In this document: positions 36,161 through 47,850 of the stretch, in pieces
How the letters are laid out: each line of letters begins with the position of its first letter
Numbering within the stretch: the first letter of the stretch is position 1
Source: Carposina sasakii
Taxonomy: Eukaryota > Arthropoda > Insecta > Lepidoptera > Carposinidae
Assembly: GCA_014607495.2 (NCBI GenBank)
Contig: CP053154.1
Span: forward strand, 1,984,001-2,048,000
Length of the DNA stretch: 64,000 nucleotides
Direction of reading: 5' to 3'
Program-made: the position numbers and the translations under genes
Notes under the pieces: generated by a model
Told to the model about the DNA's origin: nothing
Database searches by the model: none
What the model saw: the letters and a program-made list of their open reading frames with translations, nothing else

Positions 36161-36364
36161 TATAACATATAAATTGCGAGGATCTTTATCTCTAACTTCA
36201 TTTTGTCATTGTTACAGAATTATTGCACGCGACTTTGTCTGCCTGGATTATACAATGTAGCCGCTATGATGCCACAATGATGCCACGGTTGTTGGCGAAA
36301 CATATGCACCTAGATTATTAATCTAGTTTTTGATTTCGGAATAGTGCAATGTATTGTCTTGCAT

Positions 36365-36495
36365 GCTAGGTGCTCGGGTCGGGTTTCTCGTGGCGATTGT
36401 AGTTAGTGCAAGTGCCTGTTGTCGCATTTATGAGTTATCAGATCCGAGAGTCAGTGGAGGGTGTAGGGCCCGGCGGTGGGCGCACCCATAGTGAA
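36365..36495 (+). repeat. Dispersed repeat B copy
   Basis: CGTGGCGATTGTAGTTAGTG, GAGAGTCAGTGGAGGGTGTA and GGGCCCGGCGGTGGGCGCAC in family order. Its end touches a MITE-E fragment. Confidence 0.6.
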
Positions 36496-36499
36496 CTAT

Positions 36500-36632
36500 A
36501 AATTTCGCCCGATCAAGTAAAATAAAAAAAAAACTTCATTTCCCAGCATTTTTTTGGCATAAACTTACTTTATTTGATGTATAGAGTACATACCCTTCGT
36601 TAAGGGTGGCAATGAAAAAACACCCTGTATGT
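36500..36632 (-). mobile_element. MITE-E, truncated inverted copy
   Basis: TATAAATTTCGCCCGATCAA to AACACCCTG|TA; only about a third of the element remains. Confidence 0.65.
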
Positions 36633-36779
36633 ACAAGTATGTATCTATATGCAAAATTTTAAGAAGATCGGTTGACATAATAAAGCATAAAACAAATAAA
36701 CAAACTTACTTTCGCATTTAAAGCATTAGTTGAAATGATCATCGCTCGTGTAAAAATACAAAGAAATGAAGCAAGACAG

Positions 36780-36850
36780 TAATTCGTAGTAGTTACGTAG
36801 TCTGCTACGAGTACAAAGGCGTAGCCGGCTACGAAGCTACGATATTATCG
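36780..36850. repeat. Cluster of CGTAG/CTACG direct and inverted motifs
   Basis: TAGTCTGCTACGAG, GCGTAGCCGGCTACGAAGCT and ACGATATTATCGTAG form overlapping small palindromes. Function unknown. Confidence 0.5.
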
Positions 36851-37486
36851 TAGAAAGAAACGAGAAGCCAAAGGAGAATGCCATTGAGATTGCGATCTAA
36901 AAAAGTTCGTAATGTTAAAAAATGTTAATTACTTGGCCAGAATTATTATCTTTCAATAATGTTATCAAGGACCCCTAAAAAGGGAGTTTCCGTAAACAGA
37001 GCCGTAACTTTAAATTGGTTTTTCCATAGCTCGGAGGGACGTTGAGCATTCTTTTTCATTCTTTTTCATTTGAAGTCTTTGTGCCGCTCGGACTTATTAC
37101 ACGAATATTATGAATAAGCGAATTTATCAAACCGCACTGACTTTTATCTGCGGACTTTTGACGTACCGCAATTATTCGGGGTTGATTCAAACATAATTTA
37201 TATTGAGACCGGAACCGAGATCCTTATATTATTGATCCAGTTATAAGACAAAAAGATTTTGAATTTTATATGAACTTCGCAATATTGAGTTATTAAATAC
37301 GTTTTTTATGAATTTTATGTAGAGTTTATTTCCTTTGTTATTCATGTTTCGAACCTTTTTTATGGACCAGGCTTTCATAAAGCAATAAGCTTAGTGTAAT
37401 GCTGTATTAAAGTAATACTTTTAAAAATAGATCCAATATAATACAAGTATGCGTATGACAATATAATAACGCAAGTATATAAAAAA
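36851..37486. other. No gene or repeat recognised
   Basis: AT-rich, with a short tandem CATTCTTTTTCATTCTTTTT near 37049. Confidence 0.45.
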
Positions 37487-37622
37487 TCTTGGACGCCCTC
37501 CGGGAAGGTGGACCGATGACTTGAAGAGGGCGGCTGGTAGTGACTGGATGGCGAAAACGGGGGATCGAGCCTTGTGGCGTGCTCTAGGGGGGATACGTCC
37601 AGCAGTGGACTGCAATAAGCTG
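37487..37622 (+). pseudogene. LINE 3' fragment, type L1, short and decayed
   Basis: GGACGCCCTCCGGGAAGGTG, GACTTGAAGAGGGCGGCTGG and CCAGCAGTGGACTGCAATAA are the final part of the L1 reverse transcriptase with a deletion near 37588. Confidence 0.65.
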
Positions 37623-38465
37623 ATGTGCATATTGTATATAAAATAAATTCAGTGATCCAGGTCTGTAACAAGGATTAAAGCTACGCTGCCTGAAGTCTAC
37701 AAATGCAGAAATCAATGAAATCTCCCTGCTTTAATTTAAGATACCGACATAACGACTATGCTCTGTGTTCGTACCTTAACCGTCAGGCATCCTAAAGTCT
37801 AGATGTGATGGACCGTGAATAATTTATAGCACGTGAACTGGCTATAAACTGAATGCTCCGACCGCGCAAATGCTTACTTTGGAACTAAGAGTACAGTCGT
37901 CAGCGGTCTGAAAGTGTACATCACACGCTTTGAATATGTTACCGAATGCGAATCGTGTACTTGTCTGTTTAGCTGACTGTGCTATGATCTAGAATCGAGT
38001 TCATCAAGTGATTTTTGGTTCAGTTATGTATGCCTTAAGGTGTTTTGTTGTTCACTGCTGGTATGTTTGTTGATGAGGCGTTGGACTATCTATTAACTGT
38101 TCTTTTAGCTATAGATTAACTTTGGGTGGGAAGAGTTATATTTTTGTCATTTTGTTCCCGACATATATCATTATATTTTACTTGGATTAAATGGACTATT
38201 GTGCCTAAATTTCCTATGTCCACGTAGATCCTTGATACAGAATTAAAAAAAAACACGTTTGTTTTAATTAATTTCAGGTAAGTAAATTAAAGTTAAATGG
38301 CGCCTCCTTTTTCTTAGGTAGGTAGCTAGATTGCATATAATATCACGTTACTTCTTACTTAACTACACTGTGAAGGTACGTTTGGCGATTTTCAATTACC
38401 CTAAAATGTATTTAGGACTTTTCGATGCGATTTCTTAGACATTTTTCCTGCCTATCTAATTGTAA
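37623..38465. other. No gene or repeat recognised
   Basis: No coding support. Confidence 0.45.
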
Positions 38466-38612
38466 ATAAAATGGTTTCCGGGAGGTGGACAGCAGCGCCT
38501 ACCGTATTGTTTACATGGTCCAGTGTGGTGTCTTTGGGCAAAACCCCCTATGACAGTAGTCTTGTGGTGTGCCCTGGGTCTTTGTCCAGCAGTGTATTGC
38601 TATATGCTGATG
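38466..38612 (+). mobile_element. LINE 3' tail fragment, type L2
   Basis: GGACAGCAGCGCCTACCG, GGGCAAAACCCCCTATGACA and GTCCAGCAGTGTATTGCTAT match 13787-13957 (inverted) and 22860-23003. Confidence 0.55.
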
Positions 38613-40396
38613 AGTATGTGTATATCAAAATTATATTCTATACATAGCACGCAAAAAGAATTTGCGTAATCACAGCAATCCATTATTGTACTTGACAGGT
38701 AATATGCGAAAGGAACAATAAAATAGGTTCCACCTACCTACCGCATCACATTTCTTCTTTACACAATCATCTACCTGAACAAACTTTGCACTGGCATTTC
38801 TATCCCAATGTAAAAACATTATCCTACATAATGTAAGCAGTAAGAACACTTTGTGGTATTTTGTCAGGTCTATATTATAAGAAACTGCGATTACCTTATT
38901 GACGAAACAATTTTCATTGTGGAACCGACCATTACAAACGTTTGCACCTACCAAGATGAGTGAACAAAAATGTAGATGTGCGATCACAGGCACAACACGT
39001 TAAAAGGTAACGTAATCCTCACATTGTCAAATCTCAGCGACTTTTCTTGGACCTGAAATGCCAAAGACAATCGTCTTTACTGTGCCGTTATGTAAAAAGT
39101 TCCTTCACGACCGCTATCTTATGAAACCAAAGTTTTACGAAGCATTAAGAAGCTTAAGCTTGGCTCTATTGTTTATTTTCTAAGCCGCTACCTCTCACGA
39201 CTTGCATATTGCGTAAACAGCGCGATCAATCAGCCGGTTGGCACCCTCATGAATAATACCGTCCTGTTGAGAAAACTTTAACAAAAGATTTATCTCCTTT
39301 TGAGCCGGCTATCGGAAAATACCAGCAAAGATTGATTGATTCCAAATAAATATGAATATAATACATAACAGCCGATCCTTTATAAGTCAGGTATAATAAA
39401 AAAATAAGGAAAATTTGCCAGAATCCAATTGGATTTCGCCACGATGCCGCTACTGAGTATTGTTATTTCTTTTGGATTTTTTTATATTCTTGGAAGTCAA
39501 CTGAAGTGATGTGTCAATATTTGGAATGATTATTTCCCTGCAGGCTGATATCTTTAAAAAAGAAAACAAGAATTTTTTACTTCGTTTCCTAGTACGATGA
39601 TATTTTTGTTTTTTTATAGGTAACGTTTAAATTAATTTAAATTAAAAAAACTGTTTATTTTCATTAAAATACATGTAGTTTTTTTCCATAAAGCTTTGAA
39701 CTTAAATTTAAAGATTGTGCTGCTTTATTCAATTACTTACATTATATTCTGGCACTCAACCCACTCTGTGTAATATTTTTTAAGTGTTTTTTTTAAATAT
39801 TTTTATTATAGTTAGCAAATTTTTCTAAAATATAATTTGGTAGTTTGTTGAGCACACAGGGTAGGCCGTGTGTTGAATTTGTAAGTAAAAGAGGAAAAGA
39901 AATTTTATAACGTGTAGTTTATTATATGTAGATTTACAGAGAGACAAAGTCAAGTTGACAACAGAACTAGTGATGTACTTCACAAATTAGTGTTGTACCT
40001 ATTTCACGGTAAAGGAGAATTTATTATTCTAACACCGTGCGTCCAGACTCTTCTGCCATATTCATTGTTACAGTTCGGTGTTTGGTATGTTAAACAATTT
40101 TTATGTATGCGCAGATTTGTTGGTCTATTTGTTGTTGTGTACATTTGTTTATCTTGGTAGAACCTCCCCAGAGAAAAGAGACAAATTACAATAAACAAAA
40201 AATCTACTCCGAAAAGGGACAATATATTCTATAATCCTTGTAAATGAGGTCATTATCCGTTTGAGGTTTCCTCATTTTTATTGCGAAGAACAAAATTATG
40301 CTCGAGCCGCGCAGTAAATCGACTACATTTTTATACCGAAAGCAACTTTTCGAACGTCTTTCGAATAATCTGAAAATTCATATTGTTTTTTTAATT
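38613..40396. other. No gene or repeat recognised
   Basis: AT-rich. A 107-codon minus-strand frame (38670-38993) has no recognisable domain. Confidence 0.45.
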
Positions 40397-40480
40397 GGCA
40401 TGGAATGCAGAAGTCGTGGGTTCGATTCCCACCCGGGTGAGGAATTTTTTCCATTTCTTTATTAATAATTTTATAATTGT
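40397..40480 (+). mobile_element. SINE-2, 5'-truncated copy
   Basis: GTGGGTTCGATTCCCACCCG and the tail GGAATTTTTTCCATTTC are present; the A-box half is gone. Confidence 0.65.
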
Positions 40481-40630
40481 TTTTTTACTTAACTAACTCA
40501 AGTTTTTCCGTGCAGATGCAAGGCTTACCTCATAAATCAGCATTCTATTGAACTATCCGTGCATGTCGTAAGAGTAGACACGTGATAAGTAAACTTATAC
40601 TATCTGGCTACCCCATTTAGGAACACGATA

Positions 40631-41011
40631 CAGGATGATTTTTGGTCGTCAACGTTCCCGAAAACTACGGAATCTCCTCATCATCACGATCATTTTTCTC
40701 CATGGAAGCATACCTGGGAAGTGTCTGGTTTCCAAAATATTAGAGTTCAAAGTTGAGTAAATAGACTGCGTTTTTCTGCATAAATGCACATAGACGCGCG
40801 TAGCAGGATTTTTTCACGAAAAATAATTAATATCTGTCTATAAAAAAACTAACATAAACACTAGACACTATAAATTTCGCACGATCAAGGAATTTAAAAT
40901 AATAAAAAATAATAAAAAAAAATTCCCAGCATTTTTTTTGGCATAAACTTACTTTATTTCACGTATATAATACGTACCCTTCGTTAAAGGTGGCCACAAA
41001 AAAACATCCTG
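40631..41011 (-). mobile_element. MITE-E, inverted full copy with TA on both sides
   Basis: TA|CAGGATGATTTTTGGTCGTC at the left and ACATCCTG|TA at the right; the interior is the inverse of 10955-11339. Confidence 0.8.
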
Positions 41012-41329
41012 TATGTATATTTGTATTTTTAACTCGAGTGTATACCTATAGATAGTTCAATAAAAAAAAATCATTGCAAAACAAGTTATCTTAAATTCAT
41101 ACCTACCTAATATCTCGGTTTGGAATAGCATTATTATGGTGTTTATTATCTAAACAGTGGATTATCTAGACTTTAGTGATCCCGTTAATATCTGTCCTCA
41201 TAGGAATTTCGGAAAATATTTTTTGTTATCGTCATACAAAGAATACTCATACACTTTCATTGTCGCAAGTCTCTAGGGTAAATATAATATAATATTTATA
41301 GATGTGCTGATGTGTCACTAAGTAAGATC
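41012..41329. other. No gene or repeat recognised
   Basis: AT-rich spacer between a MITE-E copy and repeat A. Confidence 0.4.
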
Positions 41330-41480
41330 AACTGCATCAGCTCATTCCGAGCATTTCATAAGAGTCGATCAAATCTGGGACGTTTTCTACGGTAATGTAC
41401 TAGATAGAATCTGTCACTGCATAATCTCCTTCATGATCCTGCACATCTCGCTACTCCATTTTGAGAACACAGCCGCGGGT
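41330..41480 (-). repeat. Dispersed repeat A, inverted copy
   Basis: ACTGCATCAGCTCATTCCG and CTTCATGATCCTGCACATCT match the inverted family, then GCTACTCCATTTTGAGAACA. Confidence 0.55.
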
Positions 41481-41549
41481 GGGTATCTATGCATATTCAT
41501 AGAAACATTGATATGAGAACATAGGGATGTAAAATAACGTTGCCAATAT

Positions 41550-41935
41550 GTAATAATTAACTTTTTTTTTAAAATAAAACCGACTTCAAATGCGTGAACA
41601 CAAAAAAAACTAAAAATTAGTCTATTACCTAATACTATAATTTTCCTAAACTATGTCAAAGTAATTAAAGTTAAACCAGCTAAATATCTTACAATAGTTA
41701 TACTTATATACCTATTGTTTTTTGGAGTCGGTGCCAGTAATAAATGAATATTAAACCTAATGAAATAAGAAAAATATTGTAAGATATTTAGCTGGTTTAA
41801 CTTTAATTACCTTGACATAGTTTAGGAAAATTATAGTATTAGGTAATAGATATTAGGAATTATTTTTTAATTTTTAGTTTTTTTTTGTGTTCACGCATTT
41901 GAAGACGGTTTAATTTTTTTTAAAAGTTAATTATT
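41550..41935. mobile_element. Large fold-back element, about 385 bp, ACCGACTTCAAATGCGTG arms
   Basis: The left arm (about 41555-41700) and right arm (about 41775-41935) are near-perfect inverses. Both carry TTCAAATGCGTGAACAC / GTGTTCACGCATTTGAAG and GTTAAACCAGCTAAATATC / GATATTTAGCTGGTTTAAC. The centre (about 41701-41774) is single copy. Transcripts would form a long hairpin. Confidence 0.75.
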
Positions 41936-42090
41936 TTATTATTAAATTTAAATGGGACCACCCTTGAGGTATTACCTATACGCCGAAAAAAGATTTGTTC
42001 AAATCGGTTCATAATTGGCGGAGTTATCGCGTAACAAACATAGAAAAACATACGGGTCGAATGGAGAACCTCCTTTTTTTGAAGTCGGTT
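41936..42090 (+). repeat. Repeat ending TTTGAAGTCGGTTGAAAA
   Basis: TATTACCTATACGCCGAAAA, then AATTGGCGGAGTTATCGCG and TGAAGTCGGTT. A small related tail (GAGAACCTCCTCC, AAGTCGGTTAATA) lies at 43601-43636. Common-looking lepidopteran repeat; class not known to me. Confidence 0.45.
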
Positions 42091-42102
42091 GAAAATAAAA
42101 AT

Positions 42103-42240
42103 AGAGATGGTCAAATTCGTCATCCGAGTTAAATGACCCGGTAGCTCAGTTGGTTAGAGCACACCACGGTATACGCGAGGTCGTGAGTTAAAATCTCACT
42201 CGGGTGAAAAAAAAATTATTTCTTAATTTATTATTTATTA
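42103..42240 (+). mobile_element. SINE-2 (tRNA-like) copy with good A box
   Basis: GACCCGGTAGCTCAGTTGGT is an excellent A-box half; the B box (GTGAGTTAAAATCTCACTC) is mutated, so it is neither a functional tRNA nor a strong pol III gene. The shared leader AGAGATGGTCAAATTCGTCA precedes it. Confidence 0.7.
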
Positions 42241-44094
42241 TAGAAACATTCACAAATAATGCAAAAATCTGACATATGATAACAATTAAATTACTAGTGT
42301 TAATGAAAGCGAGTTTGAATCTTTGGCAATGTGAGTTTTAAAAGAAACCACATTGCGCCGACCGACCCTAATGGGACAGGAAGATAATGTTGATGAAATG
42401 AGTTGAGTATTCCGATAAAAATAAATACTTTTCATAAATAGAAACAAGTTTTATCCTCCTACGTGTATTTAATGGGTATTCTGTTAGTTGTTTTGTACAA
42501 ATTCTCTTTAAGCTCGATTGATTGGCAAAAGCCGGGCATTCAACGAGATTTTGTAACAAAGGCTATTGCAGTGACAGACCGGATAAAAAAAAACGGATAA
42601 ACCGTATTCCTGTATCTAAGCTCACTAACGAAGAGAGTGTAGCCTCGATTTCGATCAATGGTTGAATGGAAGTTGTTCTCGATAAATACTACTCGTAGAT
42701 TTATGTTAAAGTCGGATTATAGAACCCGGATTAATATAAAATATAGATAGAATTAGAGTTTCAAGTACGGTATGGAGGGAATATATTATTATTATGTTTT
42801 AGTCAGTGTTTTAAAATTTCATACTTAGATTAGCTTGACAACTTTTTGATGTGCATAGTACATTACACGGAAAGTAAAATAAAAAATATCTTAGTCGTCG
42901 AAATTGGATGAATTTTGCGATTTCCTGTATGTGTTGCTGTTTAACATAATTTTGAATATGTTATACGAACATGCATTATTCAGGATGGAGCTACACGTTG
43001 GTAATGTTGACAATTCGGATTAAATTTATGTCAATTTGAGACAATATTTTCGTATTTCTTTTGGTACTGATTTTTGGAAAGAAAGCTTAAGACGAATGTG
43101 TCTACGTACAGTCATGAGTAACAAGATGATCACATTGTTGTTGGACTTCGATATGAGTACATTTGTGTATAGGTACTTACATTTTATTGCTTAATACTGT
43201 ACAAGTACATATGTATAGGTATTTATCATGAACGTATAAAAACAACGGACGTAATGCTGTCACTGCACAGATTGAAGCACCGAAATGGCGGCGCGTTGGG
43301 CATTTGTGCGTATTTTCCAGTAGCTTACTTTGATTTGTATGTGTGTGAATAACACGTTAATATACATCCCTACTCCATGGAATATCGTTGCCAAGCTTAC
43401 TATGAATGCTTCACTCTGTGTAGTCACAACACTCTGTCCGTTATTCTTTATACGTTCATAGTATTTATGAACTTCGTATATTAAATTTATGATGGTTAAG
43501 TAAAAAGATGATATAAGTCAATGTAGTATACGTAGTGCAGAATGAATCTATTAATTACACATAACACCGACAATACTTCTTTGGATGAATATTTTAAAAA
43601 ATGAGAACCTCCTCCTTTTTTTTAAGTCGGTTAATAAAGAAATAAAATCAGACAGACAGCCAGAAGCGACTTTGTTTTATAATTATGTAACGGTGTGCGA
43701 GGTCATGATTTACCTACTAACTAAAACCTATGACTATTTTAGCGTATATTACATGTGTAAAAAGTGAGAATTTCGCATAGCTACGTTACTGGCGCTGCAC
43801 ATTATTTCGCTGAGTGTTATCGAGTGCTAGTTGGCAGCCTAGTTATGTATCTATTAAGTTGAATATAAACATAAGGTCAACATAAACCGCCATTTTGTTT
43901 TCAGTTATTTGTATCTAAAAAACTTATGTATCTAAAAACACCTGGATCATAAAGAAGTCGCGAGCAGGCTTGATTTCAATAATATCAATAGATGCTGAAT
44001 GCCTTGATAATATCAACAAAAACCATGCCATGTTGTTAATGGTGCCATAGCCACTTCGTATCAACAACTTAAACAAATAAAAATATTGAATTGT
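42241..44094. other. No gene recognised
   Basis: AT-rich DNA with short frames lacking motifs; one small repeat tail at 43601-43636. Confidence 0.45.
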
Positions 44095-44222
44095 ATCAGG
44101 CGTCACTATTCGGAAGTTCAAATAAATCAAGTTGCGACTGTAGTGTCTTGTGATCATGAGTAGGCAGATCCGAGGGTCATCGGAGGGTATAGGGCCCGGT
44201 GACGGGCGATCCCTCAATAGAG
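44095..44222 (+). repeat. Dispersed repeat B copy
   Basis: GTATCAGGCGTCACTATTCG, GAGGGTCATCGGAGGGTATA and GGTGACGGGCGATCCCTCAA. Confidence 0.6.
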
Positions 44223-44494
44223 AAATAAAAATACATTATTAAGTATAATTTAAAACAAAACAGAATTCATAATGGTACGTTATCCTTAAACTATAATCGA
44301 GGACATTTTTCATCACGGCTAACATTGTTTTCGTCGACAATACAACAATGCAACAGCATTAACAAAATTTCAGGGGACAACATTCCCCAAACGGAATAGG
44401 AGTGGAATAGCTTTTAGGGTGGTGTTCCTTTGAGTGTGGGTAAATATGTAGATTATCCTAAAGGGTCTTTTAATAAGGAATTATATATACTTAT

Positions 44495-44665
44495 GGAACT
44501 AGATTAAACAGTGGAGACCATGTACCGGCAAACACAGAGTGGATATGCCGCTTAGTTAGCGTCACGGATATCTGCGGAATGAAGTGCGCCGCTTCCAGCT
44601 TTTGGAGGTCATTTGATTGGGCCATGTTCAGTATTGGACCTCTTATGACTGAGATGATGATGAGG
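44495..44665 (+). mobile_element. Possible LINE 3' end with TGA-type tail
   Basis: GC-richer block ending GAGATGATGATGAGG, resembling a short TGA tail of RTE-like LINEs. No second copy in the window, so weak. Confidence 0.3.
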
Positions 44666-44812
44666 AACTACATAATATGAAGAAGACAACATTACCCATA
44701 TTAGGAAACTTCGTTACTAGTTGACAAATCAATGAATAAGTCAAACTCAATTATGTGGCATTATCCAAGGTTATACAGCTCATACATCCGAATGCATATC
44801 TTCATATAATCA

Positions 44813-44930
44813 CTAATATAAAAATTGTGAAAGTTTGTAAGAATGGATGTTTGTTTCTGCTTCACGCAGAAACTACTAAACGGATTTCGATGAATTATTA
44901 TAATGTAAATTAGAAGAAAACCTCCTACTA
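44813..44930 (+). mobile_element. Helitron-like 5' fragment
   Basis: CACTAATATAAAAATTGTGA and CACGCAGAAACTACTAAACG resemble the start of the Helitron-like family. It lies directly before another copy. Confidence 0.4.
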
Positions 44931-44937
44931 CTCGTAT

Positions 44938-45108
44938 ATCCTACTAATATTATAAATGCGAAAGTTTGTGAGGATGTACGGAATGGATTTTGATGAAACT
45001 TTAAAATAATATAGCTTACATATCAGAATTTATCCCGGGAAAATATTTTTATTCTGGACAATTTCGACATTTTGATTTGTCTGCAGTCCACGCGGGTGTC
45101 CACTAGTA
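44938..45108 (+). mobile_element. Helitron-like / Lep1-type element
   Basis: ATCCTACTAATATTATAAAT at the start, CCCGGGAAAATATTTTTATT inside, and CCACGCGGGTGTCCACTAGT at the end. Shorter than 15799-16024 and with a deletion of the GACGAAGTCGC block. Confidence 0.6.
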
Positions 45109-45404
45109 GGCTATAGTGGACGAAATGGTCAATAAAGTTTGGTAATTAGGGTTTATTATAAAAAAAGTATCGCTCCAGCCTTCCACTGGAAGCCTATCCC
45201 ACTCAGCCGTCACAATTCGGCTTTTAGTTTAAGCACCGCTCTATGAGTCCCATTAAGTGTAGTCCCGGCCTTTTTGCCCGTCCCGTTTTGTATAGAATAA
45301 TTCAATGCGTTTTGAGGTGTAGGATGGTCGTTAGGCTGGGGAACGATTCTCGCATATCTCTCGACATGTTATTATTTCTACATACCTACATATAGGTACA
45401 CACG

Positions 45405-46008
45405 CAGGGCCGGATTTAGGTTTGGAAAAAAAATCTCTCAAATACCAACTAGTAAACATCTGTTTGTTAAATACTAAGATAGATAGGATAAGAAATGAGG
45501 TGATCAGAAAGAAGTGTGATATAAATGAGGACGTGGTGACGAAGATTGAGAAGGGTATGTTGAGGTGGTTTGGACATGTGGAGAGGATGAGTGAAAGTAG
45601 ATTGACAAAGAAAGTGTACAACGGAAGAGTGGATGGAAGGGTTGGAAGGGGAAGACCTCGCTGGACTTTCACCGATCAAATTGGTGAAATTCTAAAGAAA
45701 GGTCAGGTCAAGAGTACCCTAAACCGACGAGCGTGCATGAAGAATATCATGAAAGTAGATGAAAGAAGAGGTGTGTCAGGATCGTAGCAAATGGAGATCC
45801 GTGATCTCTGCCTACCCCTCCGGGAAAGAGGCGTGATTATTATGTATGTATGTATGTAAATACTAAGAGATCTATTTGATTTCACAATAAATTATTTATT
45901 AAAAAAACTCGACTGAAAAATTGGTTCATTTTATTTGGATAATATGGGGCAAGGGGGCTTCCGCTCCTTTGTTGCCTTGAGGCCTCCGAATCTCTAAATC
46001 CGGCCCTG
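45405..46008. mobile_element. hAT-type non-autonomous element with perfect 8-bp duplication
   Basis: Ends CAGGGCCGGATTTAG and CTAAATCCGGCCCTG are exact inverses. TACACACG stands directly outside both (45397-45404 and 46009-46016). An 8-bp duplication with CAGGG-type ends is the hallmark of hAT elements. No transposase remains; most of the interior is a later LINE insertion (45480-45856). Confidence 0.85.
45480..45856 (+). pseudogene. LINE 3' fragment, type L3, nested in the hAT element
   Basis: Open frame from RIRNEVIRKKCDINEDVVTK through MLRWFGHVERMSESRLTKKV and GRGRPRWTFTDQIGEILKKG to MKNIMKVDERRGVSGS and stop: the C-terminus of a LINE reverse transcriptase, 5'-truncated. The tail ends in TATGTATGTATGTATG. 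TAAATACTAAGA lies on both sides (45468-45479 and 45857-45868), a 12-bp duplication made by the insertion. A frame of about 98 codons is still open, so the insertion may be fairly young. Confidence 0.8.
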
Positions 46009-46084
46009 TACACACGGCTGTCGACTATATCACGAAAGAACGATTCGCAGTAACCACGTTTATCAATATATACATAGCGAGCAA

Positions 46085-46170
46085 GATGAAAAAGATACGA
46101 GAGAAGTTGATAGCCCATCGGCTGAGAGAACGCCCTTGAATTCCTTAGTCGACTCTTACGACTTGTTTAC
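46085..46170 (+). repeat. Dispersed repeat A fragment
   Basis: CCATCGGCTGAGAGAACGCC, then CTTAGTCGACTCTTACGAC. Confidence 0.5.
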
Positions 46171-46372
46171 GCTTGTGAAGCTCCGCTGCGGAGCCTCCGC
46201 GTTAGCACAAGAGTTATCTGTTATTTGTATATACAAATATATAGGTAAGCACAAAATGGCGGACATTCTTTCTAATGCTAATGTCAAATGCGACATTCAT
46301 TTGTAATGATTACGGTCAATAAAATACTGTTTGTAAAATAAATAACCGGCATTTTTTAAATATTTGTACACT

Positions 46373-46598
46373 TGTGGATGCTCGCGACTTCGTCCGTGTG
46401 GACTGCAGAAAAAACAAAATGTCGAAATTATACGGGAAATAAATATTTTCCCGGAATAAAATGTAGGCTATGTGTCCAGGGTGGCAGCCAACACCATACC
46501 AAATTTTATTAAAATCGCTTCAGCCGTTTTACGTGAAAGAGTAACAAACATCCATCCATACTCACAAACTTTCGCGTTTATAATATTAGTAGGATTAT
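46373..46598 (-). mobile_element. Helitron-like / Lep1-type element, inverted full copy
   Basis: GGATGCTCGCGACTTCGTCC at one end and TATAATATTAGTAGGATT at the other, with the CCGTTTTACGTGAAAGAGTA block inside; inverse of 15799-16024. Confidence 0.65.
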
Positions 46599-46914
46599 GT
46601 CGAGTTTAGATATGTCGAGCGACTTGAGAATCGACACCTTTGGAATATAATATATGTTAAAGAACGACGATTGTTAAGATAATGATTGTGTGCACGTAAA
46701 AAGAAATTCGTTCTTTGTAACGAGGCATTTAAAATGATTTTGCCATAAGTACGTAATAAGTAACGTATACGCTTTTCTTTAAAAAAAAGATGAAATTTTA
46801 ACCTTTTAGCTATAAATTCCTTCAATACCTTTTATTATCATACTTACACTTATAGCGTCTAGTCATATTGACGTATATAAATGACATAAACATAATCACA
46901 TAAGTAAGTCCTCC
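46599..46914. other. No gene or repeat recognised
   Basis: AT-rich. Confidence 0.4.
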
Positions 46915-47125
46915 AGTTCATGTTTCGATCACGGCAGCCAACCAAACCAACGGAGATTAGCCAAATGCACAGGAAATATAATTGTGCACAAGCGTGTGTG
47001 TAAATACAGGTGCACTCTCTATTCTTTTACTCTTATAGTACGATGGGACAGCAAACCGACTCGATTGGAGTGAGATTAGGCGCAGTACCAACAGTTTTAC
47101 GTGCTTTCCGATGCACGAGCTAAGC
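46915..47125 (-). mobile_element. SINE-3 body, inverted
   Basis: CAACGGAGATTAGCC, GGTGCACTCTCTATTC and TTTTACGTGCTTTCCGATGC match the body of 27953-28290 inverted. The tRNA-like head is absent. Confidence 0.6.
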
Positions 47126-47654
47126 AAAACATAACTATATAAACGAAACGTCCAGCGATGATGATAAGCAAACTGTAGAAAATTACCTTTTTAATTAACT
47201 TTACTCGCCCACCAAAAATTTTAGATAACCTAAATTAAAAAAAACAAATACAAAAATAAAATTTAGAAACTACGCTAAAAACTTTCTAGAGCCAAAAAAG
47301 CCGTGGACAGTATCAAAAACTTTCAAACTTAATAACAGTAAAGGAAAAAAAAGGAAAATGTTCGCATTATCAAACGCGAAACTAATCCAAAGTTCAGTTA
47401 TTGTTTGCAATTTCAGTAGGAGGTTCTTGGTAGATTCGAGGGGGGTATAAAAAGCATCTTGTCGCCAACGATATCGAGTTTCTTGAAGCAATTAAGATAA
47501 AACCGTCGACAAAGCCCCCGCGGCTGGTGGTCCTTTTGTCGCCGTCATACTGGTAATTAAAGACGGTCATAACTGCCCGCATCGTATGTGATAAACATCC
47601 ATATTGTACTCGTGTATGTGGAGTAACCAAATATAGACACGGCTGTGTTCCGAA
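47126..47654. other. No gene or repeat recognised
   Basis: Mixed composition, two overlapping minus-strand frames without motifs. Confidence 0.4.
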
Positions 47655-47850
47655 AGTGAGGTAGCCAGAAATGCAGGATCATAAAGAAGATCTCACGGCC
47701 ATATACAGGGTGTTTGTGACAGCCAGGCAAATAATGTATAGCGGGGACAGATGTTAATGATTAGTGACTAGTTGCTAGCGCATCGCCCGAGTTTCTTATG
47801 TATGCTGATGTATTCCAGTGAAGCATCAGCACGGGACTAAATACAAGCGA
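47655..47850 (+). repeat. Dispersed repeat A copy
   Basis: GTAGCCAGAAATGCAGGATC, GGACAGATGTTAATGATTAG and GATGTATTCCAGTGAAGCAT. Confidence 0.6.

Noticed and set aside
38670..38993. 107-codon minus-strand frame
   Set aside because: No motif, and no promoter or splice signals that I could support.
42136..42210. tRNA-like sequence with a good A box
   Set aside because: The B box is mutated and the sequence is embedded in the SINE-2 family with its leader and tail, so it is not a tRNA gene.
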